DNA from: Kiritimatiellia bacterium
GTDB taxonomy: Bacteria > Verrucomicrobiota > Kiritimatiellia > CAIQIC01 > Lenti-01
Assembly (NCBI GenBank): GCA_017540905.1
Contig: JAFYAC010000114.1
Span: 1 to 40,319 of the forward strand
DNA length: 40,319 bases
Direction: 5' to 3'
Numbering within the stretch: position 1 is the first letter of the stretch; every line of letters begins with the position of its first letter. Below, in pieces: positions 1-8,348 of the stretch. The notes under the pieces were generated by a model. It worked only from the letters and a program-made list of their open reading frames with translations, was not told the DNA's origin and made no database searches. Made by a program: the position numbers and the translations under genes.

Positions 1-888
1 ATCCACGTGCGTGCCCCGCGCGCGGATGATGCTTTCCTTTGCGCTTTCCATGTCCCCGGCCGTGATTGGCTCCGCGTAGCGGCGGGCGTGGATTTTCTCG
101 ACGCACTCCCGCGCCAGCGCGTTCACCAGCCACGGCTGGCCCCGCGTCAGGGCGTAGGCCGTGGCAACGGCGTCGTCCGTGAACGCCTGTCCCGTGGCCG
201 CCGTGTGCTGCCCGTAGAGCGTGCGGATGTCCTCTTCTGAGAAAGAGGAAAGCGTCAGCGCCTCCGTGATGATGTTGAACGGGCTCGCGGACCCCATGGT
301 CTGCGCGTCGGGCCGGATTCTCGCCTTGTAGTCGCGGATGTTGCGCATGCTCACCAGCGCGACGGAAGCGGGGAAGGGAATCATCCGGCGGGTGACGTAG
401 CCGTCCCGGAGTTCCCGGAGGAACGTGATGAGGGTGCCGTCGGAGAGCGCATCGACTTCATCAAAGAAGAGTGCGAGGGGTTTCGGGCAGGTTTGGGCCA
501 TGTCGATGAGCAAATCGCGGAACTCCGGGAGGGTGGGGGCCGCCAGCAGTTCCTTGGCCAGGCCGGAGAAGAGGGGGTGGCGGGCGAGATCGGAGAGGAT
601 CCGACGCACGATGCGGGGCATGCCGATGGCGGGGTCGGCGAAGGCCTGGACGCTTTCCACGGAAAAATAGAGCGCACACATGTCCCCCTTTTCGTTGAGG
701 ATGTCGACGAGCGCCTGGATGGCCGTGGTCTTCCCCGACTGGCGCGGGGCGTGGAGGACGAAATAGTTCCCTTCCTCGACAAGCTGCAAGAGGCCGGGAA
801 TGCGTCCAAGCGGTGGCAACATGTAATGCTCGGCCGGATTGCAGGGGCCGGCAACATTGAATTTCAGTGTTTTGCGGGGCAAGGGCAT
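1..888 (-). CDS. Archaeal-type AAA ATPase, 3' end cut by window edge
   Basis: The reading frame is open for 296 codons and leaves the window before its stop. The P-loop is APRQSGKTT at residues 47-55, and the Walker B segment LALFFDEVD ends at about residue 146. A conserved N-terminal motif with AGPCNPAEHYMLP precedes the P-loop. The protein is clearly paralogous to the complete ATPase at 23319-24896: the same blocks occur in the same order, including the region around GQPWLVNALARECVEKIH. By analogy the missing C-terminus should carry a PD-(D/E)xK nuclease-like domain, but that is inference. I chose ATG 888 because an in-frame stop lies 15 nt upstream; no strong ribosome binding site is visible. 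Proteins of this group are often multicopy in Bacteroidota and PVC genomes and their function is unknown. Confidence 0.85.
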   Translation of the reverse strand, partial: MPLPRKTLKFNVAGPCNPAEHYMLPPLGRIPGLLQLVEEGNYFVLHAPRQSGKTTAIQALVDILNEKGDMCALYFSVESVQAFADPAIGMPRIVRRILSDLARHPLFSGLAKELLAAPTLPEFRDLLIDMAQTCPKPLALFFDEVDALSDGTLITFLRELRDGYVTRRMIPFPASVALVSMRNIRDYKARIRPDAQTMGSASPFNIITEALTLSSFSEEDIRTLYGQHTAATGQAFTDDAVATAYALTRGQPWLVNALARECVEKIHARRYAEPITAGDMESAKESIIRARGTHVD

Positions 889-1325
889 GGGGACAATCTT
901 TCAGTTTGGTGCTACTAGTTTGCCAACGCGCGCCCCCGGCGGCAAGGGAAATCCGTGGTGGGCGGCCTGCGGAAAAGCGAAGGCCAACCCTGTCCGAGCG
1001 AGGACTCCCTGCCGGCCGGGATGTGGATGGATGCTGCCGCCTCCGAAAAAGACTCCCAGTGGCTTTCCAAATTGCAATCCAACGCCGAGCGGCGGTTTTC
1101 CGGTTTTCAAACCAGATAATCAGAAGCCGGGGTCGTGGAAAAAGTCTCCAGGTCCATCCCCTGTCCTCCGACAAGGAAGCAACGGGCGTTGTCGCATGCA
1201 TTGAAGAAATCCATTCAGTCCACTGGGGAAGACCGTCAAAGCAAGGGCAAGGCCGCCCCGGCGGACAGGGCGGGCAGGAAGTCGCCCACGGGCATCGCCG
1301 GGATGCCGTCCCGGACAAAGGATTC
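889..1325. other. Intergenic region, no gene recognised
   Basis: I see no convincing gene on either strand. Short open frames occur but lack ribosome binding sites and resemble no family. The only notable element is one copy of a short repeat at 940-965. Together with 1326-2501 this forms a 1.6-kb gene-free stretch rich in repeats. Confidence 0.5.
940..965 (+). repeat. Short dispersed direct repeat, copy 1
   Basis: The block CGGCAAGGGAAATCCGTGG followed by TGGGCGG recurs at 2341-2367 in the same orientation with one substitution and one extra G. It lies just upstream of the ATPase gene that starts at 888. Its role is unknown. Confidence 0.6.
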
Positions 1326-1770
1326 GGTTCTTCGGGGAGTTTAGTGGAACCGTCTCCCGAATTCCGCGAATGCAAGGATCAAGGAAGGTTTCAGGATCCG
1401 CCCCCCTCCGAGAGGGGGGTGGCGCGGCCATGAATGGGATGTCCATGCATGGAAGAAGGAAAGCGGCAGGGGCCGCGACGGGGGGAGTACTGCGCTTGGC
1501 CGTCGCGGCAAGCGTGACTCCGCACCAGCAAGGAACGAATCAAGATTTTTGCGAATGGACCAAGTGGACGCAAGCATCGACGGCTTCCTGCAGTACTCAC
1601 CCCGCCGCCCTTTCCATTTGCTCCGCAGGCCCAATCCCATTGGCAATCCTTCCACCGGGCGGCACCCCCCTCTCGGAGGGGGGCGAATGCTTGCGCACAC
1701 CCCATGCCCTGAATACGGTTCCCATCGCCTCGACCCCATCGTCACAATCCACTAAAAACCCCGAAGAACC
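1326..1770. repeat. Inverted-repeat element of 445 bp, possible MITE
   Basis: The ends are inverted copies: GGTTCTTCGGGG plus TTTAGT at 1326-1345 matches the reverse complement of 1751-1770 at 18 of 20 positions. Inside, the 23-nt palindrome at 1399-1421 is exactly the reverse complement of 1663-1685. A third mirrored patch contains GAGTACTGC followed by GCCGTCG in both arms. The whole element therefore looks like two diverged head-to-head copies of a unit of about 200 nt. The GGTTCTTCGGGG ends recall terminal repeats of ISL3-family insertion sequences, but no transposase is present and the 8 bp flanking each side are not identical. A transposase-less derivative is plausible; two inverted intergenic repeats is the alternative. 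Confidence 0.55.
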
Positions 1771-1776
1771 AAATAT

Positions 1777-1794
1777 CTGCCGTTTTTACGGCAG
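1777..1794. other. Small perfect hairpin
   Basis: CTGCCGT and ACGGCAG enclose a TTTT loop, immediately outside the right end of the 445-bp inverted element. No T-tract follows on either strand, so it is not a clear terminator. Confidence 0.4.
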
Positions 1795-1894
1795 TGATGG
1801 AAAATCCTGCAATTCGGGCGGGATCGGAAAAAGGATGGCCATGACACAAGGGAGTTGTCAGGCGAAAACCTTGCGATTTCCCGGGCGCAGGGAT

Positions 1895-1925
1895 GTGGTA
1901 GGGCGGGCAGTCCCTGCCCGCCGGA
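1895..1925 (+). repeat. REP-like palindrome family 1, copy 1
   Basis: A GTGGTAGG lead is followed by a perfect 9-bp hairpin, GGCGGGCAG / CTGCCCGCC, with a TCC loop. The same design occurs in inverted orientation at 2034-2065 with compensating changes in the stem. Confidence 0.65.
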
Positions 1926-2033
1926 GCCCGTCATGCCAAAGGGAGTGGCCGGAAATGTGCGGACGCATTTTCCCCCGGATTCCGGCCGACTTGCATCCGC
2001 ACCTCCCATGACATCCACTTGCACGTTCCGGTT

Positions 2034-2065
2034 TCCGGCGGCGAGGGGACTCGCCGCCCTACCAC
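2034..2065 (-). repeat. REP-like palindrome family 1, copy 2
   Basis: On the minus strand it reads GTGGTAGG followed by the stem GGCGGCGAG / CTCGCCGCC. It is inverted relative to the copy at 1895-1925. Stem bases differ in both arms together, so pairing is preserved. Confidence 0.65.
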
Positions 2066-2180
2066 GGCTTTGCACGAACGAAACCACAAGTTCTTTGCCT
2101 GGCATCTCCAAGAAGGAGAAACTCCGATTTGTCCAAGGCCTGCGCTGGATCAAACAAAGAAAAAAGTGCATTCGGATCCT

Positions 2181-2211
2181 GGGAGGGCCCGGCTTCGTCC
2201 GGGCCATCTCC
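2181..2211 (+). repeat. REP-like palindrome family 2, copy 1
   Basis: GGGAGGGCCCGGCTTCGTCC followed by GGGCC forms a GC-rich hairpin around a CTTCGT centre. A partner lies inverted at 2250-2279. Confidence 0.6.
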
Positions 2212-2249
2212 ACGGGGCGCTTCAAGGACATGTCGGGAACAACCTGTTC

Positions 2250-2279
2250 GCGCGGCCGCGACGAAGCGCGGCCCTCCCC
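2250..2279 (-). repeat. REP-like palindrome family 2, copy 2
   Basis: On the minus strand it reads GGGGAGGGCCGCGCTTCGTC followed by GCGGCC. Compared with 2181-2211 the CGG/CCG arm pair is replaced by GCG/CGC, a coordinated change that keeps the stem. Confidence 0.6.
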
Positions 2280-2340
2280 GCGGAAAGCGCACCGGGGCGC
2301 GCTTCCGCGCGATCATGTGCTTGATAGGCTGCGGGGGGGG

Positions 2341-2367
2341 CGGCAAGGAAAATCCGTGGTGGGGCGG
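2341..2367 (+). repeat. Short dispersed direct repeat, copy 2
   Basis: CGGCAAGGAAAATCCGTGG followed by TGGGGCGG matches 940-965 closely. It lies about 135 nt upstream of the large exoprotein gene. Confidence 0.6.
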
Positions 2368-2428
2368 ACAATGGAAAAACGCGGAACAATCGTGCTTTCA
2401 TCCCGTCTTGGAAACAAAACAAAATGCA

Positions 2429-2458
2429 TTGACGGAAGCGGGCGGGGGGTGGTAAAAA
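2429..2458 (+). promoter_or_regulatory. Weak promoter candidate for the large exoprotein
   Basis: TTGACG and TAAAAA are separated by 18 nt, which would leave a leader of roughly 35 nt before the ATG at 2502. The -10 match is poor, so this is only a candidate. Confidence 0.25.
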
Positions 2459-2501
2459 AACAGCCAGAAGAAAGTGTGTACACCACCAGGAGGTCCTCCC
2501 C

Positions 2502-5500
2502 ATGAGAAAACTGTTGAAATCCCTCGCCTGTTTTGCCACGGCTGCCCTTGTGGGCGCCAGCGCATTCGCCAACTACGATTGGTATGACACCAGCATCGGC
2601 ATCGGCGGCATCAAGAGCAATTTCCAGGAGTGGTCTCGTGGCAATGGTGCGCCGGACACGGATTTGGGTGCGCTGACCAGCTTGACCCTTTCCAGCGTCG
2701 AAATGAATATCTGGGACGACGACAACGACCGCGGCGGCGTCAACATGTTCTTCCGGCTTTACGGCGACAATGGCCAGATTGGCGGCGACGTGGACGTTTG
2801 GCTGGGGAGCGCCGAACGCATCGAAGGGAGCGTCCATGACTTCTCCGTTTCCTATACGGGCCCGTTCGATTTGGCGAATGCGTTCGGCGTCACGCTGGAG
2901 GACGGCAAGACCTACTATCTGAACATGTGGGCCAAGTCCTACGGCGATGCTGGCGACCACTGGTACAGCGGCGACGGCGACAACTACCACACCAAGTTCG
3001 TCTATTGTGGCACGCCCAAGACCTACACGCTGGTCGAAAGCGCGGACGACCTCGTGGTGGGCGCCGATTACCTCGTCGTCTCCACCGTGGACGGCGCCTA
3101 CAGCGCGATGAAGAACGAAGTCAACGGCACGGGCCTCGGGTGTCTCGGCCTCGCCGATGACGCCATTTCCGGCAACATCATCTCCGCCGCCTCCGACGCC
3201 ATCGTCTGGCAGATTGTTTCCGGTACGGCTCTGGGCCAGCGCGAGTTGTACAACGCGGCGGCGAACGTCTTTGCCGCTGATTCCGATGACCTCGCTGGCC
3301 GCGCCCAGCTGCTGGCCGACGGCACGGATGCCCTTGCCCAGTGGACAATCGATACCTCGGCCCTGCCGGCCGTCAAGTTTTACAGCGTGTCCTATCCCGA
3401 CCGCTGCCTGCAGCGTGACAACTTCGCGGCAAACGAAAGGTTTGCCGCATACGACAGGGCGCATGTGGCTCCCTGCCTCTACCGGGACGACTCCACGGAA
3501 ATCCAGACGGTGACGTTCGACCCGAACGGCGGGACCTATCCGGCGGACAAGCAGACGATGAAGTATGTCGTGGGGCGGGAGTATTGGGGAATTCACAAGC
3601 CCACTTTGGAAGGTCACGAGTTCCTGGGCTGGTACGATGCCCAGGGGAACCGCATTGCGAATTTCACGGAGGTGACCGGGGAATCCTCCCGTGCGATGAC
3701 CGCGCGCTGGGGTAGGGGCAACCAAGCTGTCACATTGGACCCGGGCGAAGGGTCTTGCGCGACAACGTCCCTGACCTGCTCCGGGACCTACAAGGGCATC
3801 CCGAAACCCACGTGGGAGGGCCACGTGTTCCTGGGGTGGTTCGATGCCGATGGAACCCGCGCCCAGAACGGCATGCCGGTGACGGACGAAGCCGAACGGA
3901 CGCTGACCGCGCTCTGGGGCGGAATTCAGACGGTTACGTTCGATGCGGGCGAAGGAAGTTGCTCCAAGACGTCCCTGACGTGCTCCGGAACCTATACGGG
4001 GATTCCGAAGGCCACATGGGCGGGCCACGAGTTCCTGGGCTGGTACGATGCGCAGGGAACCCGCGTCCAGAACGGCATGACGGTGACGGATGAAGCCAAT
4101 CGGGCGCTGACCGCGCTCTGGGGCGGAACCCAGACGGTGACGCTCGATCCGGGCGAGGGGACTTGCCCGAAGACGACGGTGACCTGCTCCGGGACCTACA
4201 AGGGGCTTCCGAAGGCGACCTTGGACGGCTACGAATTCCGCGGCTGGTTCGATGAGGATGCCGGAATCCGCGTCATGAACGGCATGCCGGTGACTGGCGG
4301 CTCCGAGCTGACGCTTTGCGCCCGCTGGCTGGAAATCGCCCCCGCCGCGGCCGCCTCCGCCCTCTCCCGCGCTCCCAGCGCCAAGGCGGGCGTACGGGCT
4401 GCCTCGACGGTCACGGATACGATTACGGCGGGGATTCTTGCCGCGACGAGCACGACTTATACGGAGTTCAGTGGCGTCGACAAGACCAAGGATGGAATCA
4501 ATTCCGATGCGGTTTATGCAGGCAAAAATTCGAAAAACAGCAACGGAGCCATGCAACTTCGCATTAGCGACAACTCGAGCGGCATCGTGACGACGGGAAG
4601 CGGTGGCGCGGCCAAGTCCGTGACGGTTGTATGGCAGACGACACCGGGTTCCGATTCTGGCTTGTATGTTTACGGCAAGACATCGAGTTACTCTGCGGCT
4701 ACGGATTTGTATGATAGCACCAAACAGGGAACGCTCCTCGGCACCATCACTAGTGGAACGGCCTTCGAGATTACCGGGGATTACACCTACATCGGCTTGA
4801 AGAGCAAAAAAGGAACGATATATCCCTCCTCGATTGCGATTGAATGGACCGTGGCCTCGTCCGACCAGTCCGTGACCCTGAATCCGGCCGGGCCGATCGA
4901 AGCCGAGGTCGGCGATGAGGTGATCATCACCGCGACCGCGGATGGCTTCAGCGGCGACGTGACCTGGTCTTGGACCGGGAGCGGCACGCCGGACGGCAAC
5001 AGGTTCACGGTGGACACGACGTCGGCGTTCGAGGCCGCCACCGTCACTGCGACGGCGACTTACGGCACCGACGAGACGGCCTCGCAATCCGTGACCGTCA
5101 CGGTCACCGCGCCCAAGCATGCCATCACGATCGACAGCACCATCCAGAACGGGACGGTGACGACGGATCCGGAGGACGAAGCCGCCGAAGGTGCCACCGT
5201 GACGGTCAACGCCAGCCCCGACTCCGGCTACAAGCTCGGCTCCATCACGGTCAACGGAAGCGAAATCACGGGCACCACCTTCGAGATGCCCGCGGAGGAC
5301 GTGACCGTTTCCGCGACGTTCGTCGAGAAGACCGGCGGCACCGTGACCTACACGGTGGAGAGCAAGACGGAAGTGTCGGCCTCGGGCGACGTGCCGGACG
5401 GGAGTTCTGCGGCGTACAGCCAGACTTATGGCACCGCGAAGCAGGCGACGGCGGGCAACAGCTTCACGCTGACGCTGTCGGGCTATGAAGGCCTGAAGAT

Positions 5501-8054
5501 TGTCGGCCTGACGCTGAGCATGCGTTCCAACGGTTCGTCTGGCGCCGGCAACCTGAGCGTGACGTGCGGCGATGCCACGATTGCGAGCATCGAGACCGCG
5601 GCGTTCAGCGACGCCACTTGGAACGGAGAGTATTCCACCAGCTACGTGGACGTGACTCCGTCCGTGACGGCGACGACGGTGGACGATGACGTTGTCATCC
5701 AGATCGCGGCGACGGTGAATTCGCTGTATTGCCAGTCCTACACGGTCGAGTACGAAACCGTTCCCGTCGTCGTCGAGCCGACCGTGACCGTGACCGCGAG
5801 CGCGACGGAAGTCTTTGTCAACACCGAGGTGACGATTACCGCCACGGCGGAGAACTTCGATGCGCCCGCCAGTGACCTGGTTTGGGAATGGAAGGTGGGG
5901 ACCACGGTGGATCCGACGCAGGAGGGCACGACGTTCACCTGGACCCCGTCTGACGCGGGCACGTACACGGTGACCGCGACGGCGACCGATGGCGACAATA
6001 TCGACGACGATTCGGTGACCATCACGGTCAACGCCCTGCCGGAACCCCACGACGTCGTGGTCATGACGGACGGCAATGGCACGGCCGAAGCCGATATCGA
6101 CAAGGCCCTCCCGGGCACGACGATCACGGTGACGGCGACCCCGAACGCGGATTGCCGTCTGGACGCCATCACGGTCAACGACGAGCCCATCACCGGCACC
6201 ACGTTCGAGATGCCGAACGAAGATGTCCTCGTGTATGTCACGTTCGAAGCCAAGCACGACATCGAGGTCTTCGCGGGCGAGCATGGCCAGGCCTCGGCTG
6301 ACATGGACAAGGCCTACGCGGGCGAGACGGTGACGCTGACGGTGACGCCGGACGCCGGCTACGCGAAGGACACCATCAAGGTCAACGACGAAGTCATTTC
6401 CGGCACCTCGTTCGAGATGCCGGCTGAGGACGCCCTTGTGGAGGTCACCTTCAAGGAAGTCGTGATCTACACGCTGGTCGAAAGCGCGGACGACTTCGTG
6501 GTGGGCGCCGATTACGTCATCGTGGCCTCCGGCAACGGTTTCACCGAGGCTCTGAAGAATGCGGCCAATGGCAACCGCATCGGCACCGAAGCGGTCACCG
6601 TTTCCGATGACGGAAAGACCATCGAAAATCCTTCCGCCGATGTCATCTGGCAGGTGGTTTCCGGCACGGCCCTGGGCCAGCGCGAGCTGTTCAACGCGGC
6701 GGCGAACGTCTTTGCCGCGGCCCCCGGCACCGCGGGCAACAATGCCCAGCTCCTTGCCGACGGCACGGATGACCTTGCGCAGTGGACGATTGACCTCTCG
6801 GCACTGCCGGAAGTCAAGATTTGCAGCGTGTCCTATGATGGCCGCTACCTGCAACGGAACAACACCGCCGGAAACCACTATTTCGCCACCTACAGCAGCT
6901 CCCAAGCGACGCCCAGTCTCTACCGGGCCGATTCGACGGTCCTCCAAACGGTGACCTTCGACGCGAACGGCGGGGAGTACCCGGCGGACAAGGCGACGAT
7001 GAAGTACGTCGTCGGACGGGAGTATTGGGGAATTTGGAAGCCCACGTTCGATGGGCACGAATTCCTGGGATGGTACGATGAGCAGGGGAACCGCGTCGTG
7101 AATTACACGCCGGTGACCGAAGAAACCAGCCGTGCGCTCACCGCGCGCTGGGGTGGAGCTTCCCAGACGGTCACGCTGGACGCGAAAGGCGGTACGTGCA
7201 CTCCCGAGTCGCTGACGTGTTCCGGGACCTACAAGGGTCTTCCGAAGCCCACCAAGGACGGCTACGAGTTCTTGGGCTGGTTCGACGACGAGGAAGCCGG
7301 AACCCGCATCCAGAACGGCATGGCGGTGAGCGATGCCGCCACGCTGACGCTGTACGCCCGCTGGGGTGCTGCCGCCCAGACGGTCACGCTGGACCCCCAG
7401 GGCGGAACTTGCTCGAAGACGTCGTTGACGTGCTCCGGGACCTACAAGGGTCTTCCGAAGCCCACCAAGGACGGTTGCGAGTTCCTGGGCTGGTTCGACG
7501 ACGAGGAAGCCGGAACCCGCATCCAGAACGGCATGGCGGTGAGCGATGCCGCCACGCTGACGCTGTATGCGCGCTGGGGTGTTGGCGCCCAGACGGTCAC
7601 GTTGGATGCGAACGGCGGGCAATGCTCGAAGACGACGTTGGCCTGCTCCGGGACCTACAAGGGGCTTCCGAAGGCCACGCTGGACAACCACGAGTTCGCC
7701 GGTTGGTTCGACGAGGACACCGGAGGCCGCGTCATGAACGGCATGCCGGTGGCCGGCGGCTCCGAGCGGACGCTTGTCGCCCACTGGAAAGAGCTGGTGA
7801 TTTCGGGCCTCTCGATGAAGAAGAGCGCCGGCATCGCCGCGCGAGGAAACCGCGAAACGGCGGATGGCGTCCTGACCTTCGATGCCGTGGCCGGAAGCGT
7901 GTACGAGGTCCTCTGGACGCCCGCCCTGGGCGGTGAATGGACGGTGCTGAAGACCGTGAACGCCGAAGAGGATGGCGCAATGGCCGTCTCGGTGGAGCTC
8001 CCGGCCGATTCCGTCACCGGCTTCTTCCGCCTGCGCGTGATTGCCGCGGACTGA
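2502..8054 (+). CDS. Giant secreted InlB B-repeat (Listeria-Bacteroides repeat) protein
   Basis: This 1850-residue protein begins with a signal peptide (about residues 1-23, ending ASAFA). AGGAGG at 2488-2493 lies 8 nt before the ATG. Domains in order: a unique N-terminal beta domain (24-175); module A (about 178-330, VESADD...TALGQREL); four InlB B-repeats (335-610, each with GWFD or GWYD and ending ARWG or ALWG); a beta-rich region (615-785); an Ig-like domain (790-870); a divergent B-repeat (873-940); a second beta region (946-1085); an Ig-like domain (1092-1180); two divergent B-repeats (1182-1322); a second module A (from about 1325); four more B-repeats (1482-1764); and a C-terminal domain ending GFFRLRV. 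The repeats at about 7185-7600 are near-identical with a 213-nt period. No LPXTG motif or barrel is visible. It is probably cell-surface or extracellular and may bind surfaces or glycans; that role is inference. Confidence 0.93.
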   Translation: MRKLLKSLACFATAALVGASAFANYDWYDTSIGIGGIKSNFQEWSRGNGAPDTDLGALTSLTLSSVEMNIWDDDNDRGGVNMFFRLYGDNGQIGGDVDVWLGSAERIEGSVHDFSVSYTGPFDLANAFGVTLEDGKTYYLNMWAKSYGDAGDHWYSGDGDNYHTKFVYCGTPKTYTLVESADDLVVGADYLVVSTVDGAYSAMKNEVNGTGLGCLGLADDAISGNIISAASDAIVWQIVSGTALGQRELYNAAANVFAADSDDLAGRAQLLADGTDALAQWTIDTSALPAVKFYSVSYPDRCLQRDNFAANERFAAYDRAHVAPCLYRDDSTEIQTVTFDPNGGTYPADKQTMKYVVGREYWGIHKPTLEGHEFLGWYDAQGNRIANFTEVTGESSRAMTARWGRGNQAVTLDPGEGSCATTSLTCSGTYKGIPKPTWEGHVFLGWFDADGTRAQNGMPVTDEAERTLTALWGGIQTVTFDAGEGSCSKTSLTCSGTYTGIPKATWAGHEFLGWYDAQGTRVQNGMTVTDEANRALTALWGGTQTVTLDPGEGTCPKTTVTCSGTYKGLPKATLDGYEFRGWFDEDAGIRVMNGMPVTGGSELTLCARWLEIAPAAAASALSRAPSAKAGVRAASTVTDTITAGILAATSTTYTEFSGVDKTKDGINSDAVYAGKNSKNSNGAMQLRISDNSSGIVTTGSGGAAKSVTVVWQTTPGSDSGLYVYGKTSSYSAATDLYDSTKQGTLLGTITSGTAFEITGDYTYIGLKSKKGTIYPSSIAIEWTVASSDQSVTLNPAGPIEAEVGDEVIITATADGFSGDVTWSWTGSGTPDGNRFTVDTTSAFEAATVTATATYGTDETASQSVTVTVTAPKHAITIDSTIQNGTVTTDPEDEAAEGATVTVNASPDSGYKLGSITVNGSEITGTTFEMPAEDVTVSATFVEKTGGTVTYTVESKTEVSASGDVPDGSSAAYSQTYGTAKQATAGNSFTLTLSGYEGLKIVGLTLSMRSNGSSGAGNLSVTCGDATIASIETAAFSDATWNGEYSTSYVDVTPSVTATTVDDDVVIQIAATVNSLYCQSYTVEYETVPVVVEPTVTVTASATEVFVNTEVTITATAENFDAPASDLVWEWKVGTTVDPTQEGTTFTWTPSDAGTYTVTATATDGDNIDDDSVTITVNALPEPHDVVVMTDGNGTAEADIDKALPGTTITVTATPNADCRLDAITVNDEPITGTTFEMPNEDVLVYVTFEAKHDIEVFAGEHGQASADMDKAYAGETVTLTVTPDAGYAKDTIKVNDEVISGTSFEMPAEDALVEVTFKEVVIYTLVESADDFVVGADYVIVASGNGFTEALKNAANGNRIGTEAVTVSDDGKTIENPSADVIWQVVSGTALGQRELFNAAANVFAAAPGTAGNNAQLLADGTDDLAQWTIDLSALPEVKICSVSYDGRYLQRNNTAGNHYFATYSSSQATPSLYRADSTVLQTVTFDANGGEYPADKATMKYVVGREYWGIWKPTFDGHEFLGWYDEQGNRVVNYTPVTEETSRALTARWGGASQTVTLDAKGGTCTPESLTCSGTYKGLPKPTKDGYEFLGWFDDEEAGTRIQNGMAVSDAATLTLYARWGAAAQTVTLDPQGGTCSKTSLTCSGTYKGLPKPTKDGCEFLGWFDDEEAGTRIQNGMAVSDAATLTLYARWGVGAQTVTLDANGGQCSKTTLACSGTYKGLPKATLDNHEFAGWFDEDTGGRVMNGMPVAGGSERTLVAHWKELVISGLSMKKSAGIAARGNRETADGVLTFDAVAGSVYEVLWTPALGGEWTVLKTVNAEEDGAMAVSVELPADSVTGFFRLRVIAAD

Positions 8055-8081
8055 TTAAGATTCCGCCATCCCATCATGCCG

Positions 8082-8118
8082 TGCACGGCCGCGTTCCTAC
8101 GCGGCCGTGCATTTTTTT
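8082..8118 (+). terminator. Rho-independent terminator after the exoprotein gene
   Basis: A perfect 12-bp stem, TGCACGGCCGCG / CGCGGCCGTGCA, has a TTCCTA loop and is followed by seven Ts. It lies 28 nt after the stop codon. Confidence 0.9.
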
Positions 8119-8348
8119 GCTTGGAACAGTCCCCAACCAACGCCCCCCAGCCATGCATCAATGACAAACACCGATTGCAAACCGCCATGGCAGACGGTCC
8201 GGCATAAAGTCGTGCATTCGTTTATGTCCGGCACTGGGGGACGGGCGCCTCGCCCGTCCATTGCGGTCGGAAATGCCGGACCGTGTGCCGGGGGGACGTG
8301 CATGTCCGGTCCGCCCTGGCCATGTCCGACCAAGGCGGCCTGACGGAA
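8119..8348. other. Convergent intergenic region with a hairpin
   Basis: The plus-strand exoprotein gene and the minus-strand polysaccharide operon end here. A hairpin GGACGGGC / GCCCGTCC with a 5-nt loop lies at 8239-8259. It lacks a T-tract on either side and resembles the palindromes of the 1.9-2.3 kb region. No gene is seen. Confidence 0.4.

Noticed and set aside
1326..1770. Clean insertion with target-site duplication
   Set aside because: The flanking 8 bp (AAGGATTC-side and AAATATCT-side) do not match, so a simple recent insertion is not supported.
1370..2011. Open frame of 213 codons in the gene-free region
   Set aside because: It spans the inverted element and palindromes, has no ribosome binding site and no protein-like composition.
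2313..7784. Antisense open frame of 1823 codons opposite the large exoprotein
   Set aside because: It mirrors the repeats of the sense gene and arises from GC-rich repetitive codons that give no stops in this frame. The sense strand has a ribosome binding site, signal peptide, known domains and a terminator.
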